From positions 62,001-126,000 of the forward strand of contig JACJZV010000002.1 of assembly GCA_020635395.1 (NCBI GenBank): 64,000 nucleotides of DNA. The letters are read 5' to 3'. Position numbers and translations under genes: made by a program. The notes under the pieces were generated by a model. That model ran no database searches. It was not told where the DNA came from and worked only from the letters and a program-made list of their open reading frames with translations. Source of the stretch: Flavobacteriales bacterium. Lineage in GTDB: Bacteria > Bacteroidota > Bacteroidia > NS11-12g > UBA9320. Positions 19,509 to 27,940 of the stretch are shown one piece after another (position 1 is the stretch's first letter; the number at the start of each line of letters is the position of its first letter).

Positions 19509-20216
19509 TTAGCTTACTAACGTACCCACCATATTGCCCTCAACAATATTGAGTAGGTTGTTCTCTTTGTTCATGTCGAAAACAACGATAGGTAATTTGT
19601 TTTCTTGACAAAGCGTAAAAGCCGTCATGTCCATTACCTTTAGTTGGCGTTGAATGACTTCTGTAAAACTAATATTGTCGAACCTAACGGCAGTGGTGTC
19701 CTTTTCAGGGTCGGCGGTATAGATGCCATCCACACGGGTACCTTTTAAAAGCACATCGGCTTCAATTTCTACCGAACGCAACGATGCAGCTGTATCTGTG
19801 GTGAAATATGGGTTTCCGGTTCCGGCTCCAAAAATTACGACCCGTCCTTTTTCAAGATGCCGAATGGCTCTTCGACGAATAAACGGCTCGGCTACTTGTT
19901 CCATTTTAATGGCACTTAACAATCGGGTATAAATACCTATTTTTTCTAATGCACCCTGCAATGCCATGGCGTTAATTACAGTGGCCAGCATGCCCATGTA
20001 GTCGGCTTGAGCACGGTCTTCCATACCGCCCTCTACACCCTGAACACCTCGAAAAATATTGCCACCACCAATTACAATAGCCACTTCCACCCCTTTGTCA
20101 ACCACTTTTTTTATTTCTGCGGCATATTGCCCCAAAACGTTTGGATCGATACCATACTCATGAGAACCCAACAAGGCTTCTCCGCTCAACTTAAGAAGTA
20201 TTCGTTTATATTTCAT
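19509..20216 (-). CDS. pyrH: Uridylate (UMP) kinase
   Basis: Phosphorylates UMP to UDP in pyrimidine nucleotide synthesis. An amino-acid-kinase fold protein of 235 residues. Signatures are KLSGEAL near residue 8, VIGGGNIFRG near 50, the UMP-binding RAQADYMGMLATVINA, and FGAGTGNPYFTTDTAASLR. The ATG at 20216 is preferred to an in-frame TTG two codons upstream because MKYKRILLKLSGEAL is the family's normal opening. It follows tsf but is separated from it by a strong terminator, so it may have its own promoter. Confidence 0.96.
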   Translation of the reverse strand: MKYKRILLKLSGEALLGSHEYGIDPNVLGQYAAEIKKVVDKGVEVAIVIGGGNIFRGVQGVEGGMEDRAQADYMGMLATVINAMALQGALEKIGIYTRLLSAIKMEQVAEPFIRRRAIRHLEKGRVVIFGAGTGNPYFTTDTAASLRSVEIEADVLLKGTRVDGIYTADPEKDTTAVRFDNISFTEVIQRQLKVMDMTAFTLCQENKLPIVVFDMNKENNLLNIVEGNMVGTLVS

Positions 20217-20240
20217 TATCAAAGTTTTTCAAAAAAAAGC

Positions 20241-20270
20241 AAAAAAAAGGGAGAAACTATGTTTCTCCCT
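20241..20270 (-). terminator. Intrinsic terminator after tsf
   Basis: On the minus strand GGGAGAAAC, a three-base loop and GTTTCTCCC form a perfect nine-base stem, directly followed by eight T. It lies just past the tsf stop and ahead of pyrH, and should end most transcripts from the ribosomal operon. Confidence 0.9.
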
Positions 20271-20292
20271 ATATTAAAATATTTCTAATTTC

Positions 20293-21123
20293 TTATCCAA
20301 GAGCTATTCTTGAAAAGGAAACTACTTTTAAACCGGATTTTACATTGTCGAGCATTTGCTCAACGGAAATGGAATTGTCCTTTACAAAAGATTGTTTGGT
20401 AAGCGTATTCTCTTTGTAAAACTTATTCAATTTACCTTCCGCAATTTTATCAAGCATTGCCTCAGGTTTTCCTTCTTCACGAGCTTGTTCACGACCAATT
20501 TCTAATTCGCGGGCTTTTACATCGGCAGGAACGTCGCTTTCGTCAACCGAAACAGGGTTCATCGCTGCAATTTGCATAGCCACATCTTTTCCGGCTTCAA
20601 CAATAGCATTGTCAGCCGATTGGTTCAAACCAACCAAAACGCCGATTCTGTTACCCGCATGAATATAGCTGATAACCGCTGCTGAATTGATTTTTGAATA
20701 TTTAGTGATGTCAATTTTTTCACCAATTTTACCCATTTCAGAAGTAAGTCTTTCTGCAACACTCATTCCGTCAATGGTCAAATTTTTGATTGAATCAATA
20801 TCTTCGCAATTGTTGGTCAATGCCATTTCGGCTAATTGTTCTGCTAATGCTACAAAGTCTGCATTTTTAGCCACAAAATCAGTCTCACAGCTCAATCGCA
20901 AAACGACACCTGTTTTGTTGTCGGCAGAAGCTTTTGCAATAACTGCACCTTCTGTAGCGTCTCTGTCGGCTCTATTAGCTGAAATTTTTTGTCCTTTTTT
21001 TCTAAGCAGGTCAATAGCAGCTTCAAAATCGCCATTGGCTTCTGTAAGGGCTTTTTTGCAATCCATCATGCCGGCCCCGGTCATTTGTCTTAACTCGTTT
21101 ACTGCTGATGCGGTAATTGTCAT
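20293..21123 (-). CDS. tsf: Elongation factor Ts
   Basis: Nucleotide exchange factor that recycles EF-Tu-GDP. 276 residues. The N-terminal UBA-like domain carries ELRQMTGAGMMDCKKAL, and the core signature LRLSCETDFVAKNADFV is near residue 76. The C-terminal half has the usual IAAMNPV and EGKLNKFYKENTL segments. Fourth gene of rplM-rpsI-rpsB-tsf, 33 bases after rpsB. Confidence 0.97.
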   Translation of the reverse strand: MTITASAVNELRQMTGAGMMDCKKALTEANGDFEAAIDLLRKKGQKISANRADRDATEGAVIAKASADNKTGVVLRLSCETDFVAKNADFVALAEQLAEMALTNNCEDIDSIKNLTIDGMSVAERLTSEMGKIGEKIDITKYSKINSAAVISYIHAGNRIGVLVGLNQSADNAIVEAGKDVAMQIAAMNPVSVDESDVPADVKARELEIGREQAREEGKPEAMLDKIAEGKLNKFYKENTLTKQSFVKDNSISVEQMLDNVKSGLKVVSFSRIALG

Positions 21124-21156
21124 AAGATTTTATCTATTAAAATGATTTTGTTAAAA

Positions 21157-21894
21157 TTAATTTGCAGCAACTTCTTCTTGCTGATCTTTTACACTTTCTT
21201 TAGCCTCTTTTCTTTCGCTTAATCCTTCAGCAATAGCGTTAGAAAATTCTCTTGTCAAAAGTTCGATAGATGCAGAAGCGTCGTCGTTTCCTGGAATTGG
21301 ATGATCAGCCAAGTTTGGATTTGAGTTGGTGTCAACAATCGCAAAAATGGGGATATTCAATTTTTGAGCTTCAGCAACGGCAATATGTTCACGCTTAACG
21401 TCGATGATAAAAAGAGCCGCAGGCAGTCTGTTTAATTGCTCAATACCACCAAGCAAACGTTGCAATTTTGCCTTTTCCCGATCTTTCATCAAACGCTCTT
21501 TTTTGTTTAAGTGCTGATACGTTCCATCGGTTGACATTTTATCTATCGTTTGCATTTTTTTGATAGATTTTCTAACCGTAGCAAAGTTGGTAAGCATACC
21601 ACCCAACCAACGCTCTGTTACGAAAGGCATGTTTACTCTACCAGCTTCGTTTTGAACGATTTCTTTTGCTTGTTTTTTTGTTGCAACAAACAAAATTTTT
21701 CGGCCTGATTTTGCAATACCCTTAACCGCAGATTTTGCATCGTTAAGTTTTGAAAGCGTTTTATTTAGGTCTATAATATGAATTCCGTTTTGCTCCATGA
21801 AAATGAAAGGAGCCATTTTTGGATTCCATTTACTTGTAAGGTGTCCGTAATGTACACCGGCATCAAGAAGCGTTTTTGTCGTGATTTCTGACAT
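21157..21894 (-). CDS. rpsB: 30S ribosomal protein S2
   Basis: A 245-residue small-subunit protein. Typical segments are the opening LLDAGVHYGHLTSKWNPKM, the coiled-coil region, RLLGGIEQLNRLPAALFIID, and VDTNSNPNLADHPIPGNDDA. The C-terminal tail is acidic and Glu/Lys-rich, as is common in Bacteroidota. Nine bases separate it from rpsI. Confidence 0.97.
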   Translation of the reverse strand: MSEITTKTLLDAGVHYGHLTSKWNPKMAPFIFMEQNGIHIIDLNKTLSKLNDAKSAVKGIAKSGRKILFVATKKQAKEIVQNEAGRVNMPFVTERWLGGMLTNFATVRKSIKKMQTIDKMSTDGTYQHLNKKERLMKDREKAKLQRLLGGIEQLNRLPAALFIIDVKREHIAVAEAQKLNIPIFAIVDTNSNPNLADHPIPGNDDASASIELLTREFSNAIAEGLSERKEAKESVKDQQEEVAAN

Positions 21895-21903
21895 ATACGA
21901 GTA

Positions 21904-22290
21904 TTATCGTTTACTGAATTGGAATTTCTTACGTGCTTTTTTCTGACCAGGTTTTTTACGCTCAACCATTCGGTTGTCGCGGGTCATAAAACCTGCTTTA
22001 CGCAACGCCGATTTGTGTTCGGCATCTATTTCAACTATTGCCTTGGCAATGGCCAATCGAAGAGCCTCTGCTTGTCCGGTTGTGCCTCCGCCACTCAATA
22101 CAGCTTTTACATCGTAGTTGCCGTTTAGACCGCATAGTTCTAAAGGCTGATGTACTTTAAATTGCTGTGTAGCTGTGGGAAAATAGTCGTTTAATTCTCT
22201 TTTGTTTACGGTAATAGAACCATTGCCAGGAGTTAAATAAACTCTGGCAACTGCGTTTTTTCTTCTACCTGATGTGTTGGTAATTTCCAT
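21904..22290 (-). CDS. rpsI: 30S ribosomal protein S9
   Basis: 128 residues ending in the basic tail KKARKKFQFSKR that reaches toward the P-site tRNA. The family signature GGGTTGQAEALRLAIAKAI is near residue 65 and the opening SGRRKNAVARVYL is typical. Three bases after rplM. Confidence 0.97.
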   Translation of the reverse strand: MEITNTSGRRKNAVARVYLTPGNGSITVNKRELNDYFPTATQQFKVHQPLELCGLNGNYDVKAVLSGGGTTGQAEALRLAIAKAIVEIDAEHKSALRKAGFMTRDNRMVERKKPGQKKARKKFQFSKR

Positions 22291-22293
22291 ATA

Positions 22294-22737
22294 TTACAAC
22301 GCTAAATTTTCGGGTTTTTGAGCTTCATGTGGATGTTCGGTTCCGGCATACACAAATAAGTTGTGAAACAATCTGTTGCTCAATTTATTTTTTGGCAACA
22401 TACCTTTCACTGCTTTTTCAATTACTCTTTCTGGGTGCTTTGCCAACATATCCTTAACGGCCGTTTCTCTTTGACCACCTGGGTAGGTTGTGTGTCGGAT
22501 ATACACTTTATTGTCCATTTTGGCACCAGTAAGGTTGATTTTTTCGGCGTTGATAACAATCACATTATCACCACAATCAACATGAGGAGTGAAATCAGGT
22601 TTGTTTTTTCCTCGAATCACTTTGGCTACCTCAGATGCAAATCTTCCCAAGGTTTTTCCTTCTGCATCGGCTACATACCATCTTTTGTTGGCTGTTGCCT
22701 TGTTTACCGAAATTGTTTTATACGAAAGAGTATCCAC
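22294..22737 (-). CDS. rplM: 50S ribosomal protein L13
   Basis: 147-residue early-assembly large-subunit protein. Signatures are WYVADAEGKTLGRFASEVA, GDNVIVINAEKI, YIRHTTYPGG and AVKGMLPKNKLSNRLF. First gene of the operon; a complete two-part promoter and a short leader hairpin precede it. Confidence 0.97.
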   Translation of the reverse strand: MDTLSYKTISVNKATANKRWYVADAEGKTLGRFASEVAKVIRGKNKPDFTPHVDCGDNVIVINAEKINLTGAKMDNKVYIRHTTYPGGQRETAVKDMLAKHPERVIEKAVKGMLPKNKLSNRLFHNLFVYAGTEHPHEAQKPENLAL

Positions 22738-22759
22738 TTATCTGTACTTTTTATTGTTT

Positions 22760-22773
22760 CCCTTAAAAAAGGG
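22760..22773. other. Small leader hairpin of the rplM operon
   Basis: CCCTT, four A, AAGGG form a short hairpin between the -7 element and the rplM ATG. It could be an mRNA 5'-end structure, possibly regulatory; too small to assign a role. Confidence 0.3.
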
Positions 22774-22776
22774 CTG

Positions 22777-22807
22777 CAAAAGTAGTTTTACTTTTTTAAT
22801 TTTTCAA
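22777..22807 (-). promoter_or_regulatory. Promoter of the rplM-rpsI-rpsB-tsf operon
   Basis: On the minus strand TTG, a 20-base spacer and TACTTTTG match the Bacteroidota consensus. The -7 box ends 39 bases before the rplM ATG, leaving room for a short leader. Confidence 0.6.
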
Positions 22808-22913
22808 CCGAATGTCTTAAAAAATGTAATGTTTTTTGGTTTCGGTGCATGAGTTAGTCTTCTTAGCATCAAAACAATTTGATTATTAAGCAAATACTAG
22901 CCTTAGATTTGGG

Positions 22914-23450
22914 TCAATTAAAATAGTCTATCGGGTTAAGGTAGAACATCTTTTTCCATCCTTGAACGCTGTTGTCCTTTCGCCATATATACGGAATTGG
23001 TGTACTTATGGTATAATGAAGATGTGGCGATTTTGAGACGGCATTGCCCGAATTGCCCACTGTGCCAATTACCGACTGCTGGTTTACATATCGAAATGAC
23101 GTTGTTTTTATTTCATTTAAATGAGCATAATAGTGCACCCGCCATTTAGGTCCTAATATCAAAACCATATTGCCGCCCAAGCCTACTTGGCCACAATACA
23201 CCACAAAGCCTTTTGTGGCCGAATGAACGTTGGTGCCCTTTTTAGCAAAAATATCTACCCCTTTGTGTGTAACGGATTTTCCCCATGGGTAATACCAAAA
23301 AGACTGTGAATGATAATCTTTGGCAGTAGCACCTTCAACAGGCATTTTTAATTTTTGTGGAATTAAAAAGCCTAAAAGCAACATGCTACCAACCAGCAGT
23401 AACATTCTCTTTAGAAATTTTTTAATACGTTTTTGAGGTTTTGAGACCAT
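22914..23450 (-). CDS. M23 family zinc metallopeptidase (LytM-like)
   Basis: 178 residues with an N-terminal membrane anchor (residues about 15-32, after a Lys/Arg-rich start) and one peptidase domain. Zinc ligands are visible in THKGVDIF (HxxxD) near residue 83 and in PHLHYTI near 143; the extra active-site His is in HYYAHL. M23 enzymes cut peptidoglycan peptide bridges, so a periplasmic cell-wall role is likely. The domain is compact, without LysM or coiled-coil parts. It is divergent from the BatA gene and has no obvious operon partner. Confidence 0.85.
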   Translation of the reverse strand: MVSKPQKRIKKFLKRMLLLVGSMLLLGFLIPQKLKMPVEGATAKDYHSQSFWYYPWGKSVTHKGVDIFAKKGTNVHSATKGFVVYCGQVGLGGNMVLILGPKWRVHYYAHLNEIKTTSFRYVNQQSVIGTVGNSGNAVSKSPHLHYTISTPIPYIWRKDNSVQGWKKMFYLNPIDYFN

Positions 23451-23520
23451 TGCTACTAATAAAGATGCAATTAAAAAATTATTGATAATGATTTCAATTT
23501 TAAGACTATTTCAATTCTTC

Positions 23521-23528
23521 TATTTTTG
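23521..23528 (+). promoter_or_regulatory. Bacteroidota -7 element before BatA gene
   Basis: TATTTTTG, a TAnnTTTG match, 36 bases before the ATG at 23565. No clear -33 TTG. Confidence 0.45.
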
Positions 23529-23564
23529 CCAAAATAAAAAATAAGCAAATCCGTATAGTTTAAA

Positions 23565-25631
23565 ATGAATTTTGTTTATCCGAATTTCTTGTGGGCGTTA
23601 TTGTTGCTGGCCATTCCGGTAATCATTCATTTATTTCATTTCCGACGATACAAAAAAGTGCTTTTCCCGAATGTCCGGTTTTTGCAAAGTGTTCAAAAGG
23701 AGACCCAAAACGTCAAGAAACTACGAAATTTATTGGTGCTAATCAGCCGCCTGCTGGCGGTGGCATTCTTAGTTTTTGCGTTTGCTCAGCCGTATATTCC
23801 ATTAAACAATAAAAAGATTCATTCTACCGATCAATTGGTTGGAATTTACATAGACAACTCGTTTAGTATGGAAAACGAAGGGAGCAACGGCCCCCTTATA
23901 GAAGAGGCAAAGGAGAAAGCTCGGCAGGTGGTTAGAGCCTATCAGGCCTCGGATAGATTTTTAATTTCGTCGAACACCAGAATGGCTCAACGACCTGTAA
24001 ATCAAGATGATGCTATTGCCGCCATTGATGCAATTCAAATAAGTAAAATCAGCAAATCATTGAATGAGGTTGTGGGAAGCATAGAAAATAGTTTGACGAA
24101 AAATGGAGTAGCAGACCGCAAAATTTTTGTGTTTAGCGATTTGCAAAAACACCAATCAAGTTTGCCAACCACTTCCAACTTTGATAGCAGCTTGCAAGCC
24201 ATTATTATTCCGGTAGAATCTAATGCGGCCAACAATGTAAGCATTGATACGGCTTGGTTTGAAAGCCCCGTTTTGCATCTCAACGAACCCATTGTGATGT
24301 TTGTAAAAATTAGCAACCATGGCTCTAATTCTGTTAGCAATGCCAGCCTATATCTGGATATAAATAATGAGCGAAAAGCAGTCTCCGGTTTTGATTTGAC
24401 TGAAAATGGAAGTGCCACCGTTCAGCTGGGATTTAGCCTAAATCTGGGTGGGTGGCAAAATGCCAAACTTTCAATTGAGGATGCACCCATAACCTTTGAT
24501 GATAATTATTTCTTGAGTTTTAATCTAAAATCAAACATTAACATTTTGGTGGCCAATGGTGCCGAACAAAGTGTTTTTTTGAATAAAGCATTTGGCAGAG
24601 ATGGATATTATAAGGTGGCAAATGTGCAATCCGGCAATATTGATTTATCAACACTAAAAACCACCGATTTGTTGGTTTTAAATGAAGTACCTCAACTGAG
24701 TTCAGGTTTGGTTTCTGCCATTTCTGATTATGTCAGCGATGGCGGAAGTTTGTTGATTGTGCCATCAAAAGCGGCGGCTAATGGCTATTTGCAAAATCTT
24801 TCTCAGGCAATGCAACTGCCTACTTATGGCCAAATACAAACGCAAAAAAAGGCAATAGGGAAAATAGATTTGAGCAACCCATTGTTTGAAAAAGTTTTTG
24901 AAAAAATGCCCGACAATGTGGATATGCCAAAGGTGCTAAAGTATTATCAAATGGAAACCGCTGGCAAAACGGCATCTATTTTGTTAAAAATGGCCAACGA
25001 AAGTGCTTTTCTGACCAGCTCCAAGCATGGCTCGGGAAATGTTTATCAACTGTCAGTTCCGCTAAACGATGATTGGAGCAATTTTCAAAAACATGGCTTT
25101 TTCCCTCCTCTTATGCTTAAAATGAGCATGAATCGGTCGGTTGACTATTCGTTGAGCTACACCATTGATAATCACAATTTATTTAAAGCTGTACCGGAAA
25201 TAAAGAACAGACAGGGCGAAGTAAAATTGGTTGGAGAAAAGGCTGAGTGGGTGCCGGTTTTAAATGGTCAAAGCAGCAGCCAATTTGTTGATGCAGGTTT
25301 TGACGATTTGAGTGCCGAAACATTGAAACTTATGGCCGGCGATAGCCTATTTCAGCTGGTTTCGTTCAATTATAGTCGGGAAGAATCAGGAAATGAATTT
25401 TACGAAGCTGATGAATTGCAAGAATTATTGCCCGGGGCAAAAATTACAAAGGTTGAGAATGCCGCATCATTTGTGAACCAAACTATTGGCGAAATGCAAT
25501 TTGGCAAACAATTTTGGAAACTGTGCATTATTCTGGCCTTGATATTTTTGGCAATTGAAATACTTTTGCTGCGGTTTTGGCCAACCGAGTCAAAAACAGC
25601 AATATTGGAGAAAAATATAGGCGTTGTCTGA
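23565..25631 (+). CDS. BatA-domain, VWA-containing membrane protein
   Basis: 688 residues. The N-terminus (YPNFLWALLLLAIPVIIHLF, then RRYKKVLFPNVRFL) is the conserved BatA/aerotolerance double-membrane domain, with a second helix near residues 60-78. A von Willebrand A-like domain follows, with the metal-site motif DNSFSM near residue 91 and IFVFSDLQ near 188. One further helix (CIILALIFLAIEILLLRFW) closes the protein. No MoxR or other Bat genes are adjacent. The function in Bacteroidota is unclear; an envelope-stress role is assumed from the family name. Its last codons overlap the start of the next gene. Confidence 0.85.
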   Translation: MNFVYPNFLWALLLLAIPVIIHLFHFRRYKKVLFPNVRFLQSVQKETQNVKKLRNLLVLISRLLAVAFLVFAFAQPYIPLNNKKIHSTDQLVGIYIDNSFSMENEGSNGPLIEEAKEKARQVVRAYQASDRFLISSNTRMAQRPVNQDDAIAAIDAIQISKISKSLNEVVGSIENSLTKNGVADRKIFVFSDLQKHQSSLPTTSNFDSSLQAIIIPVESNAANNVSIDTAWFESPVLHLNEPIVMFVKISNHGSNSVSNASLYLDINNERKAVSGFDLTENGSATVQLGFSLNLGGWQNAKLSIEDAPITFDDNYFLSFNLKSNINILVANGAEQSVFLNKAFGRDGYYKVANVQSGNIDLSTLKTTDLLVLNEVPQLSSGLVSAISDYVSDGGSLLIVPSKAAANGYLQNLSQAMQLPTYGQIQTQKKAIGKIDLSNPLFEKVFEKMPDNVDMPKVLKYYQMETAGKTASILLKMANESAFLTSSKHGSGNVYQLSVPLNDDWSNFQKHGFFPPLMLKMSMNRSVDYSLSYTIDNHNLFKAVPEIKNRQGEVKLVGEKAEWVPVLNGQSSSQFVDAGFDDLSAETLKLMAGDSLFQLVSFNYSREESGNEFYEADELQELLPGAKITKVENAASFVNQTIGEMQFGKQFWKLCIILALIFLAIEILLLRFWPTESKTAILEKNIGVV

Positions 25632-26901
25632 TCGTTCAATACTCATAAAAAGGGGTACAGTCATAGACCCTGCAAGCGAGTTTAATCGCAAAGAAGTCGA
25701 TATTTTAATTAAAAATGGAGTTATCGATGATATATCTACCAAAAATATTTCGGCAAAGGCCATAGAGGTTGTTGATGCCCATGGCTTAATAATCATGCCG
25801 GGCATGGCTGATATGCGTTGCCAACTGAAAGAACCCGGATACGAACACCAAGAAACCATTAAAAATGGTTGCGAAGCGGCCACTTTTAGTGGATTTACCG
25901 CCTTGGCTGTTCAGCCTACCACATTGCCCCTAACACAAACCAAGGCTCAAATTGAGTTTTTAAAGAAACACGAAAACTATGTTTTACCTGATTTACTGCC
26001 CATTGGTTGTGCCTCGCACGATTTAGAGTCGGGCGATATTACCGAAATGTTTGACATGACATCGGCAGGGGCCGTAGGATTTAGTAATGGAGATAAATCC
26101 TATAAAAATGGAGGAGTGCTGTTGAGAGCTTTGCTTTATTCCAAACAGTTTGGAGGATTGATAATGAGCCATGCCCTTGACGAAACATTGGTGGCTAATG
26201 CACAGGTAAATGAAAGTGCAACCACAGTTCACACCGGGTTGAAACAGCAACCGGATATTGTGGAAAGCACACAATTATTAAAGGAAATTGAGATTGCCGA
26301 TTATGCTGAGGCTCATATTCATTTTTCGCATATTTCTTCGGCCAAAAGCGTGGAAATAATTAGAAAAGCTAAACGCCAGGGAAAAAAAATTAGTTGCGAT
26401 GTGAGTATCTGGCATTTGGTTTTTAATGATACTTCGGTGGTTGATTATAACACCAACTATAAAGTATCTCCCCCTTTTAGAACAGAAAAAGACAGAAAGG
26501 CTTTGATTAAAGCCGTAAACGACGGCACGATTGATGCCATTGTGAGCGACCATAATCCTCAAAACATTGAAAACAAGCTGGTGGAATTTGATTATGCCAG
26601 AAACGGAATTAATGGCTTTCAAACTTTTCTTTCTGTATATTCCCAATATCTTTCAAAAGAAATATCGCTTGAAACATGGGTTAAAAAAACCTCCATCAAT
26701 CCCAGAAAATTACTCAATCAACCCAAAATAGAAATAAATAAAAAGCAAGTTGCCAACCTTTTTGTGGCCGATTTGCATAAAAAATGGCTTTACGATAAAA
26801 AATCAAACCTCTCGGTTTCTACCAATAATCCATTGTTCGGCGGCGAATTGACAGGAAAGTGTATTGCGGTTGTGAATGGGGTTAAATACAATGTGTTTTA
26901 A
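25624..26901 (+). CDS. Dihydroorotase homologue lacking the HxH metal motif
   Basis: 425 residues of the amidohydrolase fold, aligned by eye to class I dihydroorotase (PyrC). It starts at TTG (25624), overlapping the BatA gene by eight bases; the next in-frame ATG would remove the first strand set. The normal metal motif PGxxDxHxHxREPG reads PGMADMRCQLKEPG, so both His are replaced by Arg and Gln. Other landmarks remain: SHAL near residue 180, HFSHIS near 236 and the catalytic-type Asp in VSDHNPQ near 305. With two ligands lost it may be a non-catalytic partner (as known for some aspartate transcarbamoylase-associated pseudo-dihydroorotases) or may use altered metal binding. No pyrB is adjacent. 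Confidence 0.78.
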   Translation: MSDRSILIKRGTVIDPASEFNRKEVDILIKNGVIDDISTKNISAKAIEVVDAHGLIIMPGMADMRCQLKEPGYEHQETIKNGCEAATFSGFTALAVQPTTLPLTQTKAQIEFLKKHENYVLPDLLPIGCASHDLESGDITEMFDMTSAGAVGFSNGDKSYKNGGVLLRALLYSKQFGGLIMSHALDETLVANAQVNESATTVHTGLKQQPDIVESTQLLKEIEIADYAEAHIHFSHISSAKSVEIIRKAKRQGKKISCDVSIWHLVFNDTSVVDYNTNYKVSPPFRTEKDRKALIKAVNDGTIDAIVSDHNPQNIENKLVEFDYARNGINGFQTFLSVYSQYLSKEISLETWVKKTSINPRKLLNQPKIEINKKQVANLFVADLHKKWLYDKKSNLSVSTNNPLFGGELTGKCIAVVNGVKYNVF

Positions 26902-26905
26902 ATTT

Positions 26906-26913
26906 TAACTTCG
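26906..26913 (+). promoter_or_regulatory. Variant -7 element (TAACTTCG) before GT2 gene
   Basis: One base off TAnnTTTG; ends eight bases before the ATG at 26922. The same TTCG variant precedes three other genes in this window. Confidence 0.3.
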
Positions 26914-26921
26914 CAACCTCT

Positions 26922-27878
26922 ATGAACAACATCTCTATAGTTATCCCACTTTTTAACGAAGATGAATCGTTAGCCGAGTTGGCGACGTGGATTGACAAAG
27001 TAATGAATGCTCATCACTTTTCGTATGAAGTGTTGTTTATTGACGATGGTAGTACTGACAATTCATGGAAAGTAGTAGAGGAATTGAAGGCACAGAACAG
27101 TTGCATTAAGGGCATCCGATTTAGAAGAAATTATGGCAAATCAGCGGCTTTAAACGAAGGTTTTAAATATGCCAATGGGCAAGTTGTCATAACAATGGAC
27201 GCAGATTTGCAAGACTCTCCCGACGAAATTCCGGAACTCTATAAAATGATAACTGAGCAGAGTTTTGACTTGGTTTCCGGATGGAAAAAGAAGCGATACG
27301 ACCCCATAAGCAAAACCATCCCGACAAAGTTGTATAATGCAGTTACCAGCCGCATGAGTGGTGTAAAATTGCACGACATGAACTGCGGCCTAAAAGCCTA
27401 CAACGTGGAGGTGGTTAAAAATATTGAAGTGTATGGTGAAATGCACCGCTACATACCCGTTATTGCAAAATGGGCCGGATTTAACAAAATTGGAGAAAAG
27501 GTTGTTCAACATCAAGCCCGAAAATATGGCACAACCAAATTCGGTTTAAGCCGCTTTGTATATGGGCCGCTAGATTTGCTCAGCATTATGTTTGTGGGCA
27601 AATTCGGAAAACGCCCCATGCATTTGTTTGGTTCTCTCGGAGCGTTATTTTTTGCCGGAGGCTTTGTGATAGCCCTATATTTATCAGTGGCAAAATGGAT
27701 TTGGCATGAATATGAAATGACCCAACGACCGCTATTTTATCTTGGCATTTTGGCCATGATTATTGGTGTTCAATTGTTTGTTGCCGGATTTTTAGGCGAA
27801 TTAATCAGCCGAACTGCCCGAGAAAGAAACCGCTACCAAATAAGAGAGTGGCTTGGCATTGAGGTACAGGAATCGTAG
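26922..27878 (+). CDS. Glycosyltransferase family 2, polyprenyl-phosphate type (DPM1/GtrB-like)
   Basis: 318 residues. An N-terminal GT-A domain carries VIPLFNEDESL, FIDDGSTDNSW and the metal motif DADLQDSPDEIPELY near residue 93. Two C-terminal membrane helices (about 235-260 and 270-295) match the GtrB/ArnC subgroup, which moves a sugar from a nucleotide donor to undecaprenyl phosphate on the inner face of the membrane. The sugar cannot be predicted. Only 20 bases separate it from the dihydroorotase-like gene, so the genes may be co-transcribed. Confidence 0.87.
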   Translation: MNNISIVIPLFNEDESLAELATWIDKVMNAHHFSYEVLFIDDGSTDNSWKVVEELKAQNSCIKGIRFRRNYGKSAALNEGFKYANGQVVITMDADLQDSPDEIPELYKMITEQSFDLVSGWKKKRYDPISKTIPTKLYNAVTSRMSGVKLHDMNCGLKAYNVEVVKNIEVYGEMHRYIPVIAKWAGFNKIGEKVVQHQARKYGTTKFGLSRFVYGPLDLLSIMFVGKFGKRPMHLFGSLGALFFAGGFVIALYLSVAKWIWHEYEMTQRPLFYLGILAMIIGVQLFVAGFLGELISRTARERNRYQIREWLGIEVQES

Positions 27879-27940
27879 AAAATCTACCCTCAACAATCCA
27901 TTTTAGTTTGATATAGTTGCTATAAAGCAATATAATCGCA

